Below are positions 9,935 through 20,598 of a stretch of DNA of 64,000 bases, piece after piece. How positions within the stretch are numbered: the first letter of the stretch is position 1; each line of letters opens with the position of its first letter. The DNA is from Gaertneriomyces semiglobifer (Eukaryota > Chytridiomycota > Chytridiomycetes > Spizellomycetales > Spizellomycetaceae). Both the position numbers and the translations under genes were made by a program. The stretch covers positions 1,488,001 to 1,552,000 of the forward strand of contig JAHLKF010000001.1 in NCBI GenBank assembly GCA_025558075.1, written 5' to 3'. Under the pieces are notes generated by a model, which worked only from the letters and a program-made list of their open reading frames with translations, was not told the DNA's origin and did not search any database.

Positions 9935-12262
9935 TTAAGCTGTACTGGCTCTTCCTCGCGACCCTCGATGATTCAATCCCGCGGCACCACTTTTTGAAGC
10001 TGGTTCATTTTCCACCTCTTCAAACCCTTGGCCCTGAATTATCCTCCATCGCAAACTATTGGCCTTTGTCGCATCGACTTTAAGACTCCCTATATTGAGT
10101 ATACGCAATCCCACCAGTGCGTTTAGTTCGCCTAATCCTCGCTCAGTTACCTGAATGCAGCCGCGTAAGCTCAACATCTCCAGTGCTAGAAGCCCGCGAG
10201 CAATTAACGCCAATCCAGCGTCCGTCATCATGCTTCCACAAAACGAAACATCCAGCGATGTGAGATTGGGACACGATGCAACCAGAGGTGGGATAGATAT
10301 CGGCGAGAGAGCGCAGCAGAATGAAAGAGAAAGGGTGGTGAGTTCGGGTAGGTGAGGTAGAGAAATAATTGTAGCATCAGTGAGGAACGAACAGTCGGAA
10401 AGGGACAGGCACGTCAGCGCAAATGTAAGCTTCCCCGGAAAAGCTGACAATGAGGACACGGATCCTGTTTGCGCCGTCATCAAATCCTCGCCCAATATTG
10501 AAATAGTATCGTTTGACACATCAGTAGAGCCGCCACCTTGCTCGCTTTTCCTACCCCACCCTTGAAATCCTTTATCTCCTACGCCGGTGCACCTTTGGAA
10601 ATTTACTCGTCGAACGCTTCTCCATCTTGGGTGGTACATAACGTTATCGCTGAGTGACTTGCAGTAGCTTAGTCTGAGGTCTTCTACTGCACAGGCATCC
10701 AACATAGCCAGAAGTCCCATGCTGGTGATTTTGCGGCAATTTGTTAAATCCACGACAGTAAGGTTGGGACAGTGCTGGGAAAGCGCGACAAGGGCAGCAT
10801 CTGTAATCTCCCATACGGATGCAAGATTCAGTAGACGAATGTGTGGGGCATATGTGGCTATAGTGAGAATGCCTCGATCAGTTATGCTCCAGCAATTTCT
10901 CAAATTTAGCTGCTTTAAACCCGCTCCGCAAAAGCACAGCACATCCTGTAGAACCTTATCGTCAACGCGCTTGTTCCAAGTCGAAAGATCGACTGACGAA
11001 GTAAGATTGACGATAGGATCCAAGAGAAGTTTAAGGATATCCATACTGCATCGTCGAATTCTCATCCGTTGCTTAAAATCCAAGAATCGCAGAATTCTGG
11101 CCATGCAATCCTTTCCTAAAATTCCGTATCCATCGCTAACATTTCGCGAACACTTTCTGTTGTTGCCAAAAAGTTCATAGCTGGGCCTACGTAACGCTGA
11201 TGGTTGTCGCACAGCATGTTTATCTTTCAAATCTCGCTCTGATTTTTCAGACACCGACTGAGCAAATTGCATCAAACGATCATCACTCCACACGGCAACA
11301 GACGCTCGTCTCCGTCCTCCATACAACGATGCAATGTTGTTAACGGCTGTGTGAGGCATGGTTCCCTCTGAGATTGCAGGCGCTATGGGTGGTGAGGAGT
11401 CCACGGGAGACAGTGAATCCACTGGAGTAGAGCTTGATGATGCTGCAATGTCCTCTGGAGGCAAAAAATCCGCCAGCGTCACGGACATATGGCCTTCGCT
11501 TGGAGAGGGGGGCAGTGAATTGTCGTCAAACGGCGAACGGGAACGGCGTCGCGACGCATCCAGCTCCTTGAACGACCCGTGAGATGAATCCTTCTCCAAC
11601 CGTGGTGACGGTGGGTTGCCGGTCGCCGTAAAAGCGGTTGCTGTCGCAATACTTGGCCACAGTCTAGCTCGCGCCGCGAGAAGCGCATCATAACGTTCTT
11701 TTGCCGAGGTTTCAAAGATTTCCTTCACGTCAGGATAATTGGCCAAGAGCGATTGTAATTCGGAAGCCGTGAGAACGGCAAGCGTACACTTAGTCTTTGC
11801 AGTTACTGTTGCGGTACGAAGAATGTCAAATAGCACCCCAATTTCCCCAAAATGGCTTCCCGGACCCAATTCTGCATAGTTGATCTCTCCATCCTCGGCA
11901 GTTACCTTGACCGTTCCCTTCACAATGAAGAATATGGCACGACTTTGATCACCCTCCCTTATAACGTTATCGCCGGGAGAGAAATGCCGTATACGTATCA
12001 GAGAGCTCGTGTCTTTCAGAAAGTCATCAAAGTCCGAGTGGTTCAGAGTGCGACCATGTCGGGCGAAGAGAGGAAGAGATGCCAACATTTCTTGAACATC
12101 GCGAGGTACCTCTTGTATAGGGTCATTGGTTGGGGATGCCGATAACGGTATGGGCGAGAAAGACGTTGAAAGGTAGGTGGGTTGTCTTCCTTGACCGCCG
12201 TAAGACGACTGTCGCTGTGGTTGTGACGAAGAGGATGGGACAAGGATAGCCTCTGAAGACAT
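9935..12262 (-). CDS. cyclic-nucleotide-binding + F-box-like + leucine-rich-repeat protein
   Basis: A single 775-residue open frame from ATG at 12262. Residues about 60-190 are a cyclic-nucleotide-binding domain: IRHFSPGDNVIREGDQSRAI, FFIVKGTVKV, then the phosphate-binding cassette HFGEIGVLFDILRTATV, which keeps the Gly-Glu pair and the Arg that contacts the cyclic phosphate. Residues about 200-370 are disordered and Ser/Pro-rich. Around 375-430, GILGKDCMARILRFLDFKQR resembles an F-box. The C-terminal 320 residues are cysteine-type leucine-rich repeats of the AMN1/FBXL kind (LKQLNLRNCWSITDRGILTI, NLTVVDLTNCRKITSMGLLA, LTSLDVSFCGSMMTDAGL). FBXL proteins are substrate receptors of SCF ubiquitin ligases, so a cAMP- or cGMP-controlled ubiquitin ligase is a reasonable inference. 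The F-box call is the weakest part. The gene shares a 534-bp upstream region with MYG1. Confidence 0.88.
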   Translation of the reverse strand: MSSEAILVPSSSSQPQRQSSYGGQGRQPTYLSTSFSPIPLSASPTNDPIQEVPRDVQEMLASLPLFARHGRTLNHSDFDDFLKDTSSLIRIRHFSPGDNVIREGDQSRAIFFIVKGTVKVTAEDGEINYAELGPGSHFGEIGVLFDILRTATVTAKTKCTLAVLTASELQSLLANYPDVKEIFETSAKERYDALLAARARLWPSIATATAFTATGNPPSPRLEKDSSHGSFKELDASRRRSRSPFDDNSLPPSPSEGHMSVTLADFLPPEDIAASSSSTPVDSLSPVDSSPPIAPAISEGTMPHTAVNNIASLYGGRRRASVAVWSDDRLMQFAQSVSEKSERDLKDKHAVRQPSALRRPSYELFGNNRKCSRNVSDGYGILGKDCMARILRFLDFKQRMRIRRCSMDILKLLLDPIVNLTSSVDLSTWNKRVDDKVLQDVLCFCGAGLKQLNLRNCWSITDRGILTIATYAPHIRLLNLASVWEITDAALVALSQHCPNLTVVDLTNCRKITSMGLLAMLDACAVEDLRLSYCKSLSDNVMYHPRWRSVRRVNFQRCTGVGDKGFQGWGRKSEQGGGSTDVSNDTISILGEDLMTAQTGSVSSLSAFPGKLTFALTCLSLSDCSFLTDATIISLPHLPELTTLSLSFCCALSPISIPPLVASCPNLTSLDVSFCGSMMTDAGLALIARGLLALEMLSLRGCIQVTERGLGELNALVGLRILNIGSLKVDATKANSLRWRIIQGQGFEEVENEPASKSGAAGLNHRGSRGRASTA

Positions 12263-12796
12263 CGGCGCGCGAGCCTCTAGGAAACAAGCTTCTTAATACA
12301 CGATTGCCGCTACAAACGCTACGCACACGGCTGCGCTGTGGAATGCGTCCACTCCTCTGCACCAGCACACCATACTCACCAGCCACTTTGGCGTCCTGAC
12401 GCATAATACCTGGTTGTAAGAGAGACATTGTGTTTCGATGCAAAATTAACTAGGTTCGGAAGCCGCCCTTGCGCCTTGCATCCAGCGAAAAGCGAAAGTG
12501 TCGGCCTATAAAATGGTCGTCGTCGTCGTCGCCGTCGAAGCGAAACGTCAGTTGCGAACCGAAGCGCGTCGAGCGCGGATTATGTCAGCACACTGTGCCA
12601 CATTATGAGTGGCAAAGCCACTGAGTCAAGAGCCACTCGGATTTCACTCATAACGCACTTCGAGTGAGTGAGTCAGCGCGTGTGTCCAAAAAACAAAACC
12701 AAAAACTTCGCTGAAATCCATTATTTACCCCACACCATCAAGCACCAGCAGCAAGTCGACATTACCTCTTTGGAAAACGACGGAATAGACGGGAAA
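12263..12796. promoter_or_regulatory. divergent promoter with two TGAGTCA sites and nested hairpins
   Basis: This 534-bp region lies between the start codons of the cyclic-nucleotide/F-box/LRR gene and MYG1. TGAGTCA, the AP-1/Gcn4 bZIP consensus, occurs at 12622-12628 and 12669-12675. A short hairpin (AGTGGC-AAA-GCCACT, 12608-12622) sits inside a wider inverted pair TTATGAGTG (12603-12611) and CACTCATAA (12645-12653). A short GTC-repeat tract lies near 12510-12540. Regulation by a bZIP factor is inferred from the motif alone. Confidence 0.5.
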
Positions 12797-14281
12797 ATGG
12801 CGGCAACATCAAAGGTAACTTTGTTCATTTTGTAAACCAATTTTCCTTGCACCCCCTGGTGCACTGGGCCATTTTGACACTGATGCCAGCCAGATCGTTC
12901 GTCGCTCACTCTTTCTTTTGCGCCAGACCATTGCGACTCATAGCGGAACGTTTGTATCTACAATTGTTATTGTCCGTTCCGTGTGTTGTAATTTTCAATA
13001 ACATGCCGGTACGTGACTCTTCTAGCTTCCATGCCGATGAGTCCCTCGCCGTGGCGATGCTCAGGTTTGTTGCCCTAATTTGTTTTTGACCGTTTAAACC
13101 CACATCGAGCTCAGCGTTACATGTTTTACAGGGTTCTGCCTGAATGGAGCAACGCAGGTTGAACGATGATCGTCCTTCAGGGGTTATGTCCTCGCTTTTA
13201 ACTTTATCAACCACTAGAAATTGTACGATCCAGAGATCCTGCTGTCCTCGAAAAGGCCGACATCGTAGTCGACGTGGGCGGAGAATACGTACCTGAGAAA
13301 AACCGCTTCGATCATCACCAGAGAGGCTTTACGGAGACGTTCTCGGCTAATTACGATATCAAACTCTCGTCTGCCGGTTTAATATACAAACACTTCGGTC
13401 GCGACGTGGTTGCGGCACTTATAAGCATGGATGTTAGTGATCCCCGCGTGGAAATTGTTTACCAGAAAGTATACGAAGATTTTGTTCTTGCAGTGCGTAT
13501 CCCTGATATGTGTGAGCCACTTATCATCAGGATTATCGTTAATGGGTTTGTGACAGTTTGACGGCATTGACAATGGTGTACCTAAGTACCCGGCCGAAGT
13601 CAAACCGAAATACCGGGACGCAACAAATGCCAGTGCGCGGGTATCTCGTCTTAACCCTTGGTGGAACGAGCCTGCCACAAACTACCAGGAGCGATTCATG
13701 AAAGCCGTGGACATGGTTGGAGCCGAATTTGCCGAGCGGGTGCGCTATGTCGGCCTCTCGTGGTTGCCGGCACGTTCAATCGTAGAGACAGCTTTGGACG
13801 AGAGGACGGCTATCGACGCTAGTGGCAAAATTGTCCTTTTCAAGCAATTCTGCCCTTGGAAAGAGCATCTTCACACTTTGGAGAATGAAAAGGGCATTCC
13901 TGATGAGCAGAAGCCGGTCTACGTCATTTACGAAGACGACGTCGGGAAATCGTGGCGGGTTCAGGCCGTTGCTGTCGCACCTGATTCATTTGAGAGGTAT
14001 ACCACTATTTTACTGGGCTTCCCATTTGACTTTGCTCACATATCTTGGTTCTAGTCGTAAAGCGCTTCCTGAGCCGTGGCGCGGAGTGCGTGATCAAGCG
14101 TTGAGTGACCTTACCGGCATCCCAGGAGGTGTGTTCGTGCATGCTAGCGGGTTCATCGGAGGGAATGCAACCAAGGTAAGCGCCGTCCGAATTACAACAG
14201 CACGCATCGCATCTTCACATGCTCTCTTCTGTCCTGCAGGAGGGCGCGCTAGAAATGGCGAAGAAGGCGCTTGTCATGTAA
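12797..14281 (+). CDS. MYG1: MYG1-family DHH phosphoesterase (UPF0160)
   Basis: Starts MAATSK at 12797, then small exons give TIATHSGTFHADESLAVAML, RVLPEWSNAEIVRSRDP and VLEKADIVVDVGGEYVPEKN. The DHH motif is in FDHHQRGFTETF, followed by LSSAGLIYKHFG, DGIDNGVPKYP, VSRLNPWWNEP, ILFKQFCPWKEHL-type sequence, SWRVQAVAV, and the C-terminal GGVFVHASGFIGGNATK-EGALEMAKKALVM ending at 14281. MYG1 proteins are 3'-5' RNA exonucleases that act in nucleus and mitochondria; the DHH aspartates and histidines bind metal. At least six introns are needed, the longest (about 110 nt) after the sixth codon. The gene is convergent with the WD40 gene with only 73 bp between stops, so the 3' ends probably overlap. 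Confidence 0.93.
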
Positions 14282-14354
14282 ATATTATTGGTTTACGAGT
14301 GACTCTACGGTCACTGGAGTTTATATACATATGCACATGAATTCATCCATGTAC

Positions 14355-16841
14355 TCAAAGAAGAATCATCTGAACCCACCCCTCCTGAGTTCCTACACAA
14401 ATGTAGCTCCCTTCCCTGCTCCATCGAAGACATGCTACGCCAGAGTTCATAGACCTGATTACCCTCACTCGTTTACCACTTTTAGCATCCAGGATGCTGA
14501 CACTGCCATCAAAGCAACCGATGGCCAACCACTTGCCATCGTAATTAAAGTCCAAACAACATCCCCATAACGGGTCCATATCGTACTCCCACATTTGCTG
14601 GCCGGACATGTAGTCGTGCAGCCGAACCTTGCCATCTCGGCATGTGGATGCAAGCACACTAGGCCGTGCAGTCGCAAGATCAAGTATATAATCTTCGCAT
14701 CCCTCGATCAACCTCGTATGACTAATGCTGCTTGCATTGCAGAGAATTTTGACGTCCCAAACATAGATCTTTTTGTCCAAGCCTGCACTGATGAGATACC
14801 TCCCATCTGCACTGAATACGACGCTTTTCACCCACTTAAGGTGCTTTTTCACCACCGCAATGCAATTTCCACTCGCGAAATCCCATAACCGAATGCTGCA
14901 ATCAATGGATCCTGTTGCAACATAACGCGAGTCCGGGCTTAACGATGAAGAAGTGAGGGCATCGGTGTGACCAGCAAGGACCCGCTCGGTGGTCGCTGAC
15001 TGAGCTGAGGTGATTTTGCAGAGACGGTCGAAGCTTGTTGTTACCAAATGCTGGTTCGTCGGTGTGAAGTGCAGACTAGTGACAATACTCTTGTGAATCG
15101 GGTATTGACTCAATGGCATATGCAGCCCAACAACTCCTCCGAACTCGCTTTGCTTTTCTATGGCTCCTTTGTCAGGCTTCGCGTCTTTGAGCTTACCGCC
15201 AATCGAAGTGTTCTGACTTTGAACCTCTCGCCAATCCCAAATTCTCACCACCCCATCGTACCCTGCACTGCCCCATAGTGCAGTGTCAAAGATGCTTGGC
15301 TGCAAGCACTTGACAGCTGCCTTATGCGCAACGATGGTGGACGGAAACAGATGAGTGTCCAAGCTCAGGGACGCCAACGTATGGAGAAGAGAGAGCTTGG
15401 AAGGCAGCGAAATATAGCGCGGCTTCGGCGTTTTCTGGCTCTTGGCCGGCAGGGAGTGCTTTTGGTATTTGATAATTGCACGAAGGCCGATACGAAGTGC
15501 ATCCACTCCACGACCTCGGAGGTCAAGGTCCCGCAATTCGTCAATGGAAGATAAGCCAAAAGGGCCACCTTCCGTGGTGTCTCCCTCGGCTTGATCCCCA
15601 TCACCAGTTACCCGAGCCTCCTTAGTCTCATCGGCCTTTCTATCCTCTTTATCTCGCTTCATTCGTTTCCACTCCTCTCGAATGACCTCTATATCAGAGT
15701 CTACCACGTTAACAATGGCACCCCACGTCTCGCCCCAGTCTAATACCGTTTGTACTTCCATCCCAGCAAACTTTTCGAACGTCTGTTCATCACCGAGAAG
15801 AGTGGAAAAGGCCAAAACGGGTATGGCAGTGGTGAGCGTCAGTAAGGTATAATCAGTAATCTGATCGAGGAGTGTATATATCTGCGCTGGAGTAGTGGGA
15901 ACAGAGGGAGGCATCATCTCCAATTGAGGTGCACGGGTTGGAGGTGGCTGCGGCGTCGGCGGAATGCTATGAATGCCCGGCACAGCAGAGGTGGCGGCCT
16001 CTGTGATGGGTGGCGGGTGAATATTTGATGGTATCGTCGCAACCGGTTGACGGGTGTCAGCTGTGATCCCTTCAATTTGCTGGTCCGCATTTGAAACCGT
16101 GATACTCCCAACTAACCCGCCATTGCCAGCTACGGCCGTATCTCCACTTTCACTCTCCGATACCGGGTTTTCCATATTTGTTCGTTCAGTTCCCTCGGGC
16201 TCCTCCAGGACGCTTTTCTCCTTTGCGACGGAGGTGCCTCGCTTCCGTCGCACCACCATGCCACCGCCAATGTCCACCCCGCTGGTTCGGCGGGCCCAGA
16301 CTTTTTCAACGTCCCCCTTGGTCCCGTCCTCTTCATAGTTCTTCTTTCCCTCAACCCAAATGACGTCCCCAATGCCGCCTTCCATTGCATTTTCCAATTC
16401 AACCTTCTTTCTCCCCAAAGCACGACGCGACAAATTGAATAACGTCTGGAAATTCGCTGAAATCCGGGTTAGCTCTTGAGTTTCAACTGTATCTGTTAAC
16501 GTAATGGGCCGAGGTGCGCGGTGAAGTCGGTATTGTGCAACAGGTTGCTGGCCTCCTGACACAAAGGTTTGCTGTGTGACGCTACCTTCGCGATCCTTCA
16601 TCGCCCCCGTTGGCGCTAAGGTGCTGTTCTCCACATCCCAGCCCCAATACCAATCACCAAAGCCGACACAAGCACTCCGCCAGTCCGCGCTTTCCGCTCC
16701 GCCCAGGTGAAAGTATTTGATGCTGTCCGCCAACGGTCGACTGTTTTGGGGATCGAAAGCCTTGAAAAGATGCGTCAAGAACGGAGTCGGATGGGTGACG
16801 GACAGCGACTGCAGATCATGCAGAAGACGTAGGCACTCCAT
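14355..16841 (-). CDS. WD40-repeat protein, function unknown
   Basis: One uninterrupted 828-residue frame from ATG at 16841. The first 330 residues are not recognised: a helical start (MECLRLLHDLQSLSVTHPTP), a region LTRISANFQTLFNLSRRALG, then acidic and proline-rich linkers. The C-terminal 350 residues contain WD40 blades with GH and WD dipeptides, such as LAGHTDALTSSSLSPDSRYV, TGSIDCSIRLWDFASGN, SADGRYLISAGLDKKIYVWD and YDGKWLAIGCFDGSVSILD, enough for one seven-bladed propeller. Such propellers are protein-binding platforms; nothing here identifies the partner complex. The middle carries a charged stretch EWKRMKRDKEDRKADETKE. The orthologue could be an uncharacterised fungal protein. Confidence 0.85.
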   Translation of the reverse strand: MECLRLLHDLQSLSVTHPTPFLTHLFKAFDPQNSRPLADSIKYFHLGGAESADWRSACVGFGDWYWGWDVENSTLAPTGAMKDREGSVTQQTFVSGGQQPVAQYRLHRAPRPITLTDTVETQELTRISANFQTLFNLSRRALGRKKVELENAMEGGIGDVIWVEGKKNYEEDGTKGDVEKVWARRTSGVDIGGGMVVRRKRGTSVAKEKSVLEEPEGTERTNMENPVSESESGDTAVAGNGGLVGSITVSNADQQIEGITADTRQPVATIPSNIHPPPITEAATSAVPGIHSIPPTPQPPPTRAPQLEMMPPSVPTTPAQIYTLLDQITDYTLLTLTTAIPVLAFSTLLGDEQTFEKFAGMEVQTVLDWGETWGAIVNVVDSDIEVIREEWKRMKRDKEDRKADETKEARVTGDGDQAEGDTTEGGPFGLSSIDELRDLDLRGRGVDALRIGLRAIIKYQKHSLPAKSQKTPKPRYISLPSKLSLLHTLASLSLDTHLFPSTIVAHKAAVKCLQPSIFDTALWGSAGYDGVVRIWDWREVQSQNTSIGGKLKDAKPDKGAIEKQSEFGGVVGLHMPLSQYPIHKSIVTSLHFTPTNQHLVTTSFDRLCKITSAQSATTERVLAGHTDALTSSSLSPDSRYVATGSIDCSIRLWDFASGNCIAVVKKHLKWVKSVVFSADGRYLISAGLDKKIYVWDVKILCNASSISHTRLIEGCEDYILDLATARPSVLASTCRDGKVRLHDYMSGQQMWEYDMDPLWGCCLDFNYDGKWLAIGCFDGSVSILDAKSGKRVRVIRSMNSGVACLRWSREGSYICVGTQEGWVQMILL

Positions 16842-17642
16842 TGCGGAGTTGATTCTCCCAACGCAGACGAATCTACCTACTACTATTTACCATCCGAGAA
16901 TGCCTTTTGTGTGGATATTGCGAGGATGCTCAACGCGTTAATTTGAGCGGAGTTACGCGCTGCATACTGTAGTCCAACGCGTAGTGAGAAAAGCGAGAAA
17001 CCGCTCGCAACTGATATAGCATGATGACCTCTCGATGCTTTATGAGATCTCTAGTTGATAGGGACAGTGGCTGGCTGTGGTATTTGAATGTTCTAATGTA
17101 TCGTGAGGAGATATGTTGACGCAGAGAACGAACATGTTTGTGCTCTCGGCTTTAAAGCATTGCTTGTCTGGAGGGTTGCGGACATTGGGAATTCGGATTA
17201 CCATCTCAAGCAAAGCATGAAGACCAGCCCTCAGCTTGATGCCACTCACAGCCTTTCAACCACCTTGACTCGCAAGCGTACGATCTGTGGAGGTCTGGTA
17301 TTGCCATGGGCAAGCACCGCGGAAGTGAGAAAGCCGAGAAAATGTATTTGTCGGCCACCGCAAGAGAGTGTGGCCGTGCCGTCGATTGTTTGTATGTTCC
17401 TGATACATCAATAAACTCAATGTTAAACTCGATTGTTCTTAACTAGCTCTATAGTAATTAATATAAAGGTCTGCATTAAGGCAGACGGACATCCTACTAT
17501 ATACATAGGTTTTTACCACCACCATGCATCAACAGGTATAAACAGATAAGTAAGTATTGGATGCGGCGTGGGTATAGTGAGGTAGTAGTGCACGGTGGAC
17601 ACCTCCACGGGCTAGGCCAATGGTACCACAGGCCTCGGACTT
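16842..17642. other. intergenic, with one short PPIL2-like fragment
   Basis: Between the WD40 start and the transporter stop. The only protein-like item is the 46-codon frame at 17306-17446, listed separately. The rest shows no convincing coding sequence or RNA gene. Confidence 0.5.
17306..17446 (+). pseudogene. possible relic of a PPIL2-type cyclophilin N-terminus
   Basis: A 46-residue frame opens MGKHRGSEKAEKMYLSATA. PPIL2/Cyp60 U-box cyclophilins begin with a similar Met-Gly-Lys, a short charged stretch and Lys-Met/Leu-Tyr. The likeness stops after about 19 residues, and the next gene is on the other strand 200 bp away, so there is no room for the U-box and cyclophilin domains. It could be a truncated copy, a small gene of its own, or chance. 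Confidence 0.2.
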
Positions 17643-19153
17643 CTACACGTGTTTGACTGTGGACATTTTCTTGCAATCAGTATGCAGTACAGTGATTCGT
17701 ATTGCGGTCCGACTGTCCCTACCTGGCTTCACATCATCAACGAACAGCGGCAATTCGATATCCGTCTTTCGCTTAGTCAACGCTGACTGCGCCGCTTGTT
17801 TATCAGGCAAACCTATTACCATTCTTGAATGAGTGATGTTACAGGTTCGTTTGTAAAATGCTGTAGGAGCGTACCGTATAAATGTGTTGCATAAAGCACC
17901 AATGCCGAGCCGACAGTAAACATGAACGTGATTTGGAAGTCGAAGAGAAACAGTGACGCGATACTAGACAGGATGATCGACAAGGACGTCGCAAATCCTT
18001 TCAAGATATTATCCGCGTATCTATTTGCAGGAAGGTCTAAGTGAGTTGATGATTCCAAATAGCGTACAAGCAATGATGACATACTTCACGACTAATGCAA
18101 CAATGAGTCCACCGATCGCCTGACAAGAGATAGCTCCCCATGTCCAGCGGGTGTACCCCTGGAAGAACCCATCGGCACGGACAAGATCCCCATCCATAAT
18201 GTAAACTATGTGCAATTGTTAGTCCGTCATACAAGCAAGCCATCTTTGGTTGCCTCGCAATTACCTCCAAAAAAGAGCCCGGGAATGAGACTAAATGCAG
18301 ACAGTTGGATATTCCGTAGGAAAACCGAAGCTTGGGTTCCTTTCAAGACTTTTTCGAACCTTTCACGAGTACGCGCAGTAAGCGTCACATAGGCCCTCCA
18401 ACAGTGACCACCTTCACTCACCAAACACCAGCGAGGCCTGACAGAACACAAGCTACTGTAACTGCAATGAGGCCAAAGAACTGACGCATTCCATCTGCCT
18501 TCGTATCCGTCTTCTTGCCATCCATTTGGACGAGAGCAATACCAGCGGTTAACAGGAACAGCGATATCCATTTCAGTCGTGACAAACTACGGCCAAGAAT
18601 CATAACAGAGAACACTGCGGTTGTCAGGATCTTCATTTGGTATGTGACCTGTATCAAAGAGCAGTGAGCATTCGTGAAAGTCTGCGTGATCGATGGGCAA
18701 CTCGGCTCACCTGGAAGGTAGCCGGATCCAAGTATTGAACGGCGATGTACTGCAGGTTATTTTGTATGAAGTAGAGTACGGCCGGTACCGTCATGGCTTT
18801 CCAATGGCTGTGAGGTCCGAAAACGTCGTTGTAAAACTTTGTGAAAGAAAGTTTGCCGTCGGCTGCCTCATCTTTGCAATATATGGCGGTGCAAACGATG
18901 AGCTTTGTGAATTCCGACATGACGACGGCAGTAGAAGCCAGATATGGTGGCTCCCCCGGTGGCCTTGCTTTTCGAGAATATGACATGACCAGAGCCAGCG
19001 CAGAGTTCTGCACGACCAGAGTGACGAGGGATATCCATTTTAACGGAATGCCGAACAGTTGCGGGTCTGCTGAATCAAAATACAAAGGTCAGCTTTCGAA
19101 CCGCAAAACGTTAGTAACCCATTCTAGCACAACATCCCCATCTCACCTGCCAT
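17643..19153 (-). CDS. UDP-sugar transporter, SLC35A/NST family
   Basis: The first exon is only MAA (ATG at 19153), followed by an intron with an exact TACTAAC branch site (19110-19116 on the complement). Exon 2 begins [20 protein letters not shown]. Family motifs follow: [120 protein letters not shown] and [15 protein letters not shown]. These are the transmembrane segments of Golgi UDP-galactose/UDP-N-acetylglucosamine antiporters, which exchange UDP-sugar for UMP. Which sugar is carried cannot be told. About five introns split the gene. The C-terminal tail ([20 protein letters not shown] onward, stop at 17643) is cytosolic and specific to this lineage. Confidence 0.92.
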
Positions 19154-19412
19154 TGCTCCACTCGTGCGTTCCTGTCCTGAAGCTGTAGCGAGTCTGCGGA
19201 CAACCGCTGCGTTTGCGGGTCAAAGTTCGTCGAATTTGGAGTTAAACTGCGCAGGACTTGTTCTCAACGCGTTTTTGTCCGTTTGAACGAAAGGCTCGTC
19301 TCTTTTCCGAAAGCCGTAGTTGCTTTTGTTTTGTACGTTGAATTCCACTGCGTTTAGGTTGTAGAAGAGGACAGGACCAGTCTACGCTTTCATATTGAGA
19401 ACAGGAAGAACC

Positions 19413-20387
19413 ATGATTGGTACGGTACAGGTGCCTTGGAGCCCCGTGCTGGTGAAGAGCTACAAGAAGAACTTCAATAGTGGACCACAAGCGGATTCAG
19501 GTAACATCGGTAGTGTTGTTGCAGCAAGCAGAAGGTCGCTTTACTCATATATTGGTTTCCTCTTTATAGTGCATGCTCAATTAGCATCTGTCAGAGGAGA
19601 TGGCACGCCCCAGATTCAGCGACTGGTCTTTCAGGATTTCCTGTCAACGGACCCACGAGCGCTTCTCTTCTCCGCGGCTACGAACAATGCGGACTTGATG
19701 AGCGCAGTCAAGAATTCCCAAGCGCACGAGCTGTTCTGGTGAGCCGGTGTGCCGCTCGTTAGGCTGTTTTGCGTGGCGAACTCACTTTCGTGTGACAGGG
19801 AAATGCCAAAAACCGGCGAGCTTTTCACCATATCCGGGCGTATGTACATAGTAGCGGCTCCAACCATGTCTCGGCGCTTTGGCGCACCCCCGAGACGTAT
19901 TAACATTGACTCGAATACGAATCCGGACGATTTTTGGGAGAGCGAACGGTTACGACAGTGGAAGCGCATTTCACCTGCCTATAGGGCAACATTTACGTGG
20001 GCTCCATCCGGTGAATCTAGAGTACTCACACCAAAAGACGAACGCTCTGTCTACTTACACAACGCATCCGTCCGTTTGAAGGGCAACAATGCCAATGCCG
20101 GGTACAAGTACACTCGCCTAGAGGCCATGGACGACAACACTGCAACCAATGGTGGGCTCCTTGGAACCTTGAGCGGATACATGGGCTCCGGCACTCCCAA
20201 TCAACTGAGCGCAAAGGAGCAGGAGTTGCGGTGTGCTCACAATGCTGCTTTTGACAATTTCTGTTTGCTGGTGTTCAAGGTTACCAAAGTAGACCATCTC
20301 ACGCCTGTATCGGGTGCCCCTCCGTCGCGGGTCATGTACGAGTGCATGAAAGACAGTAGCTGGATCGAAGTTGAGGTCAACCCATGA
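19413..20387 (+). CDS. PNPO-like FMN-binding protein (Alr4036 type)
   Basis: Three exons: MIGTVQVPWSPVLVKSYKKN from 19413, then VHAQLASVRGDGTPQIQRLV to NSQAHELFW, then EMPKTGELFTISGRMYIVAA to the stop at 20387. Introns at about 19500-19568 and 19740-19798 have clean GT/AG ends and keep frame. A short N-terminal helix, a GDGTPQxRxxVF strand pair, and W-E/F-P-x-T-x-E-Q-F-R-like EMPKTGELFTISGR match the pyridoxamine-phosphate-oxidase-like family PF12766. Members bind FMN; whether this one oxidises pyridoxine phosphate is unknown, since the subgroup is mostly uncharacterised. The C-terminal segment VYLHNASVRLKG to VDHLTP is an elaboration. Divergent from the transporter, about 260 bp between starts. 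Confidence 0.82.
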
Positions 20388-20598
20388 GTAGATAGTATAG
20401 GACTTGTCAGGTATATATGTAGATAGCGTCGGGCAGATCGGCATTTGTACATTACGCAGCATAGCAGATTCTAGTTTTGAATGAATTGCATCCAATTGTT
20501 TTTCCAACTGAAACTGGTCAAATCCCGTGCATCGTCGTGTTTTCAGCCAGAGCATTTTGCATAATCGAATCAGCTATAGCAGTTATAGCAGTAAATGA

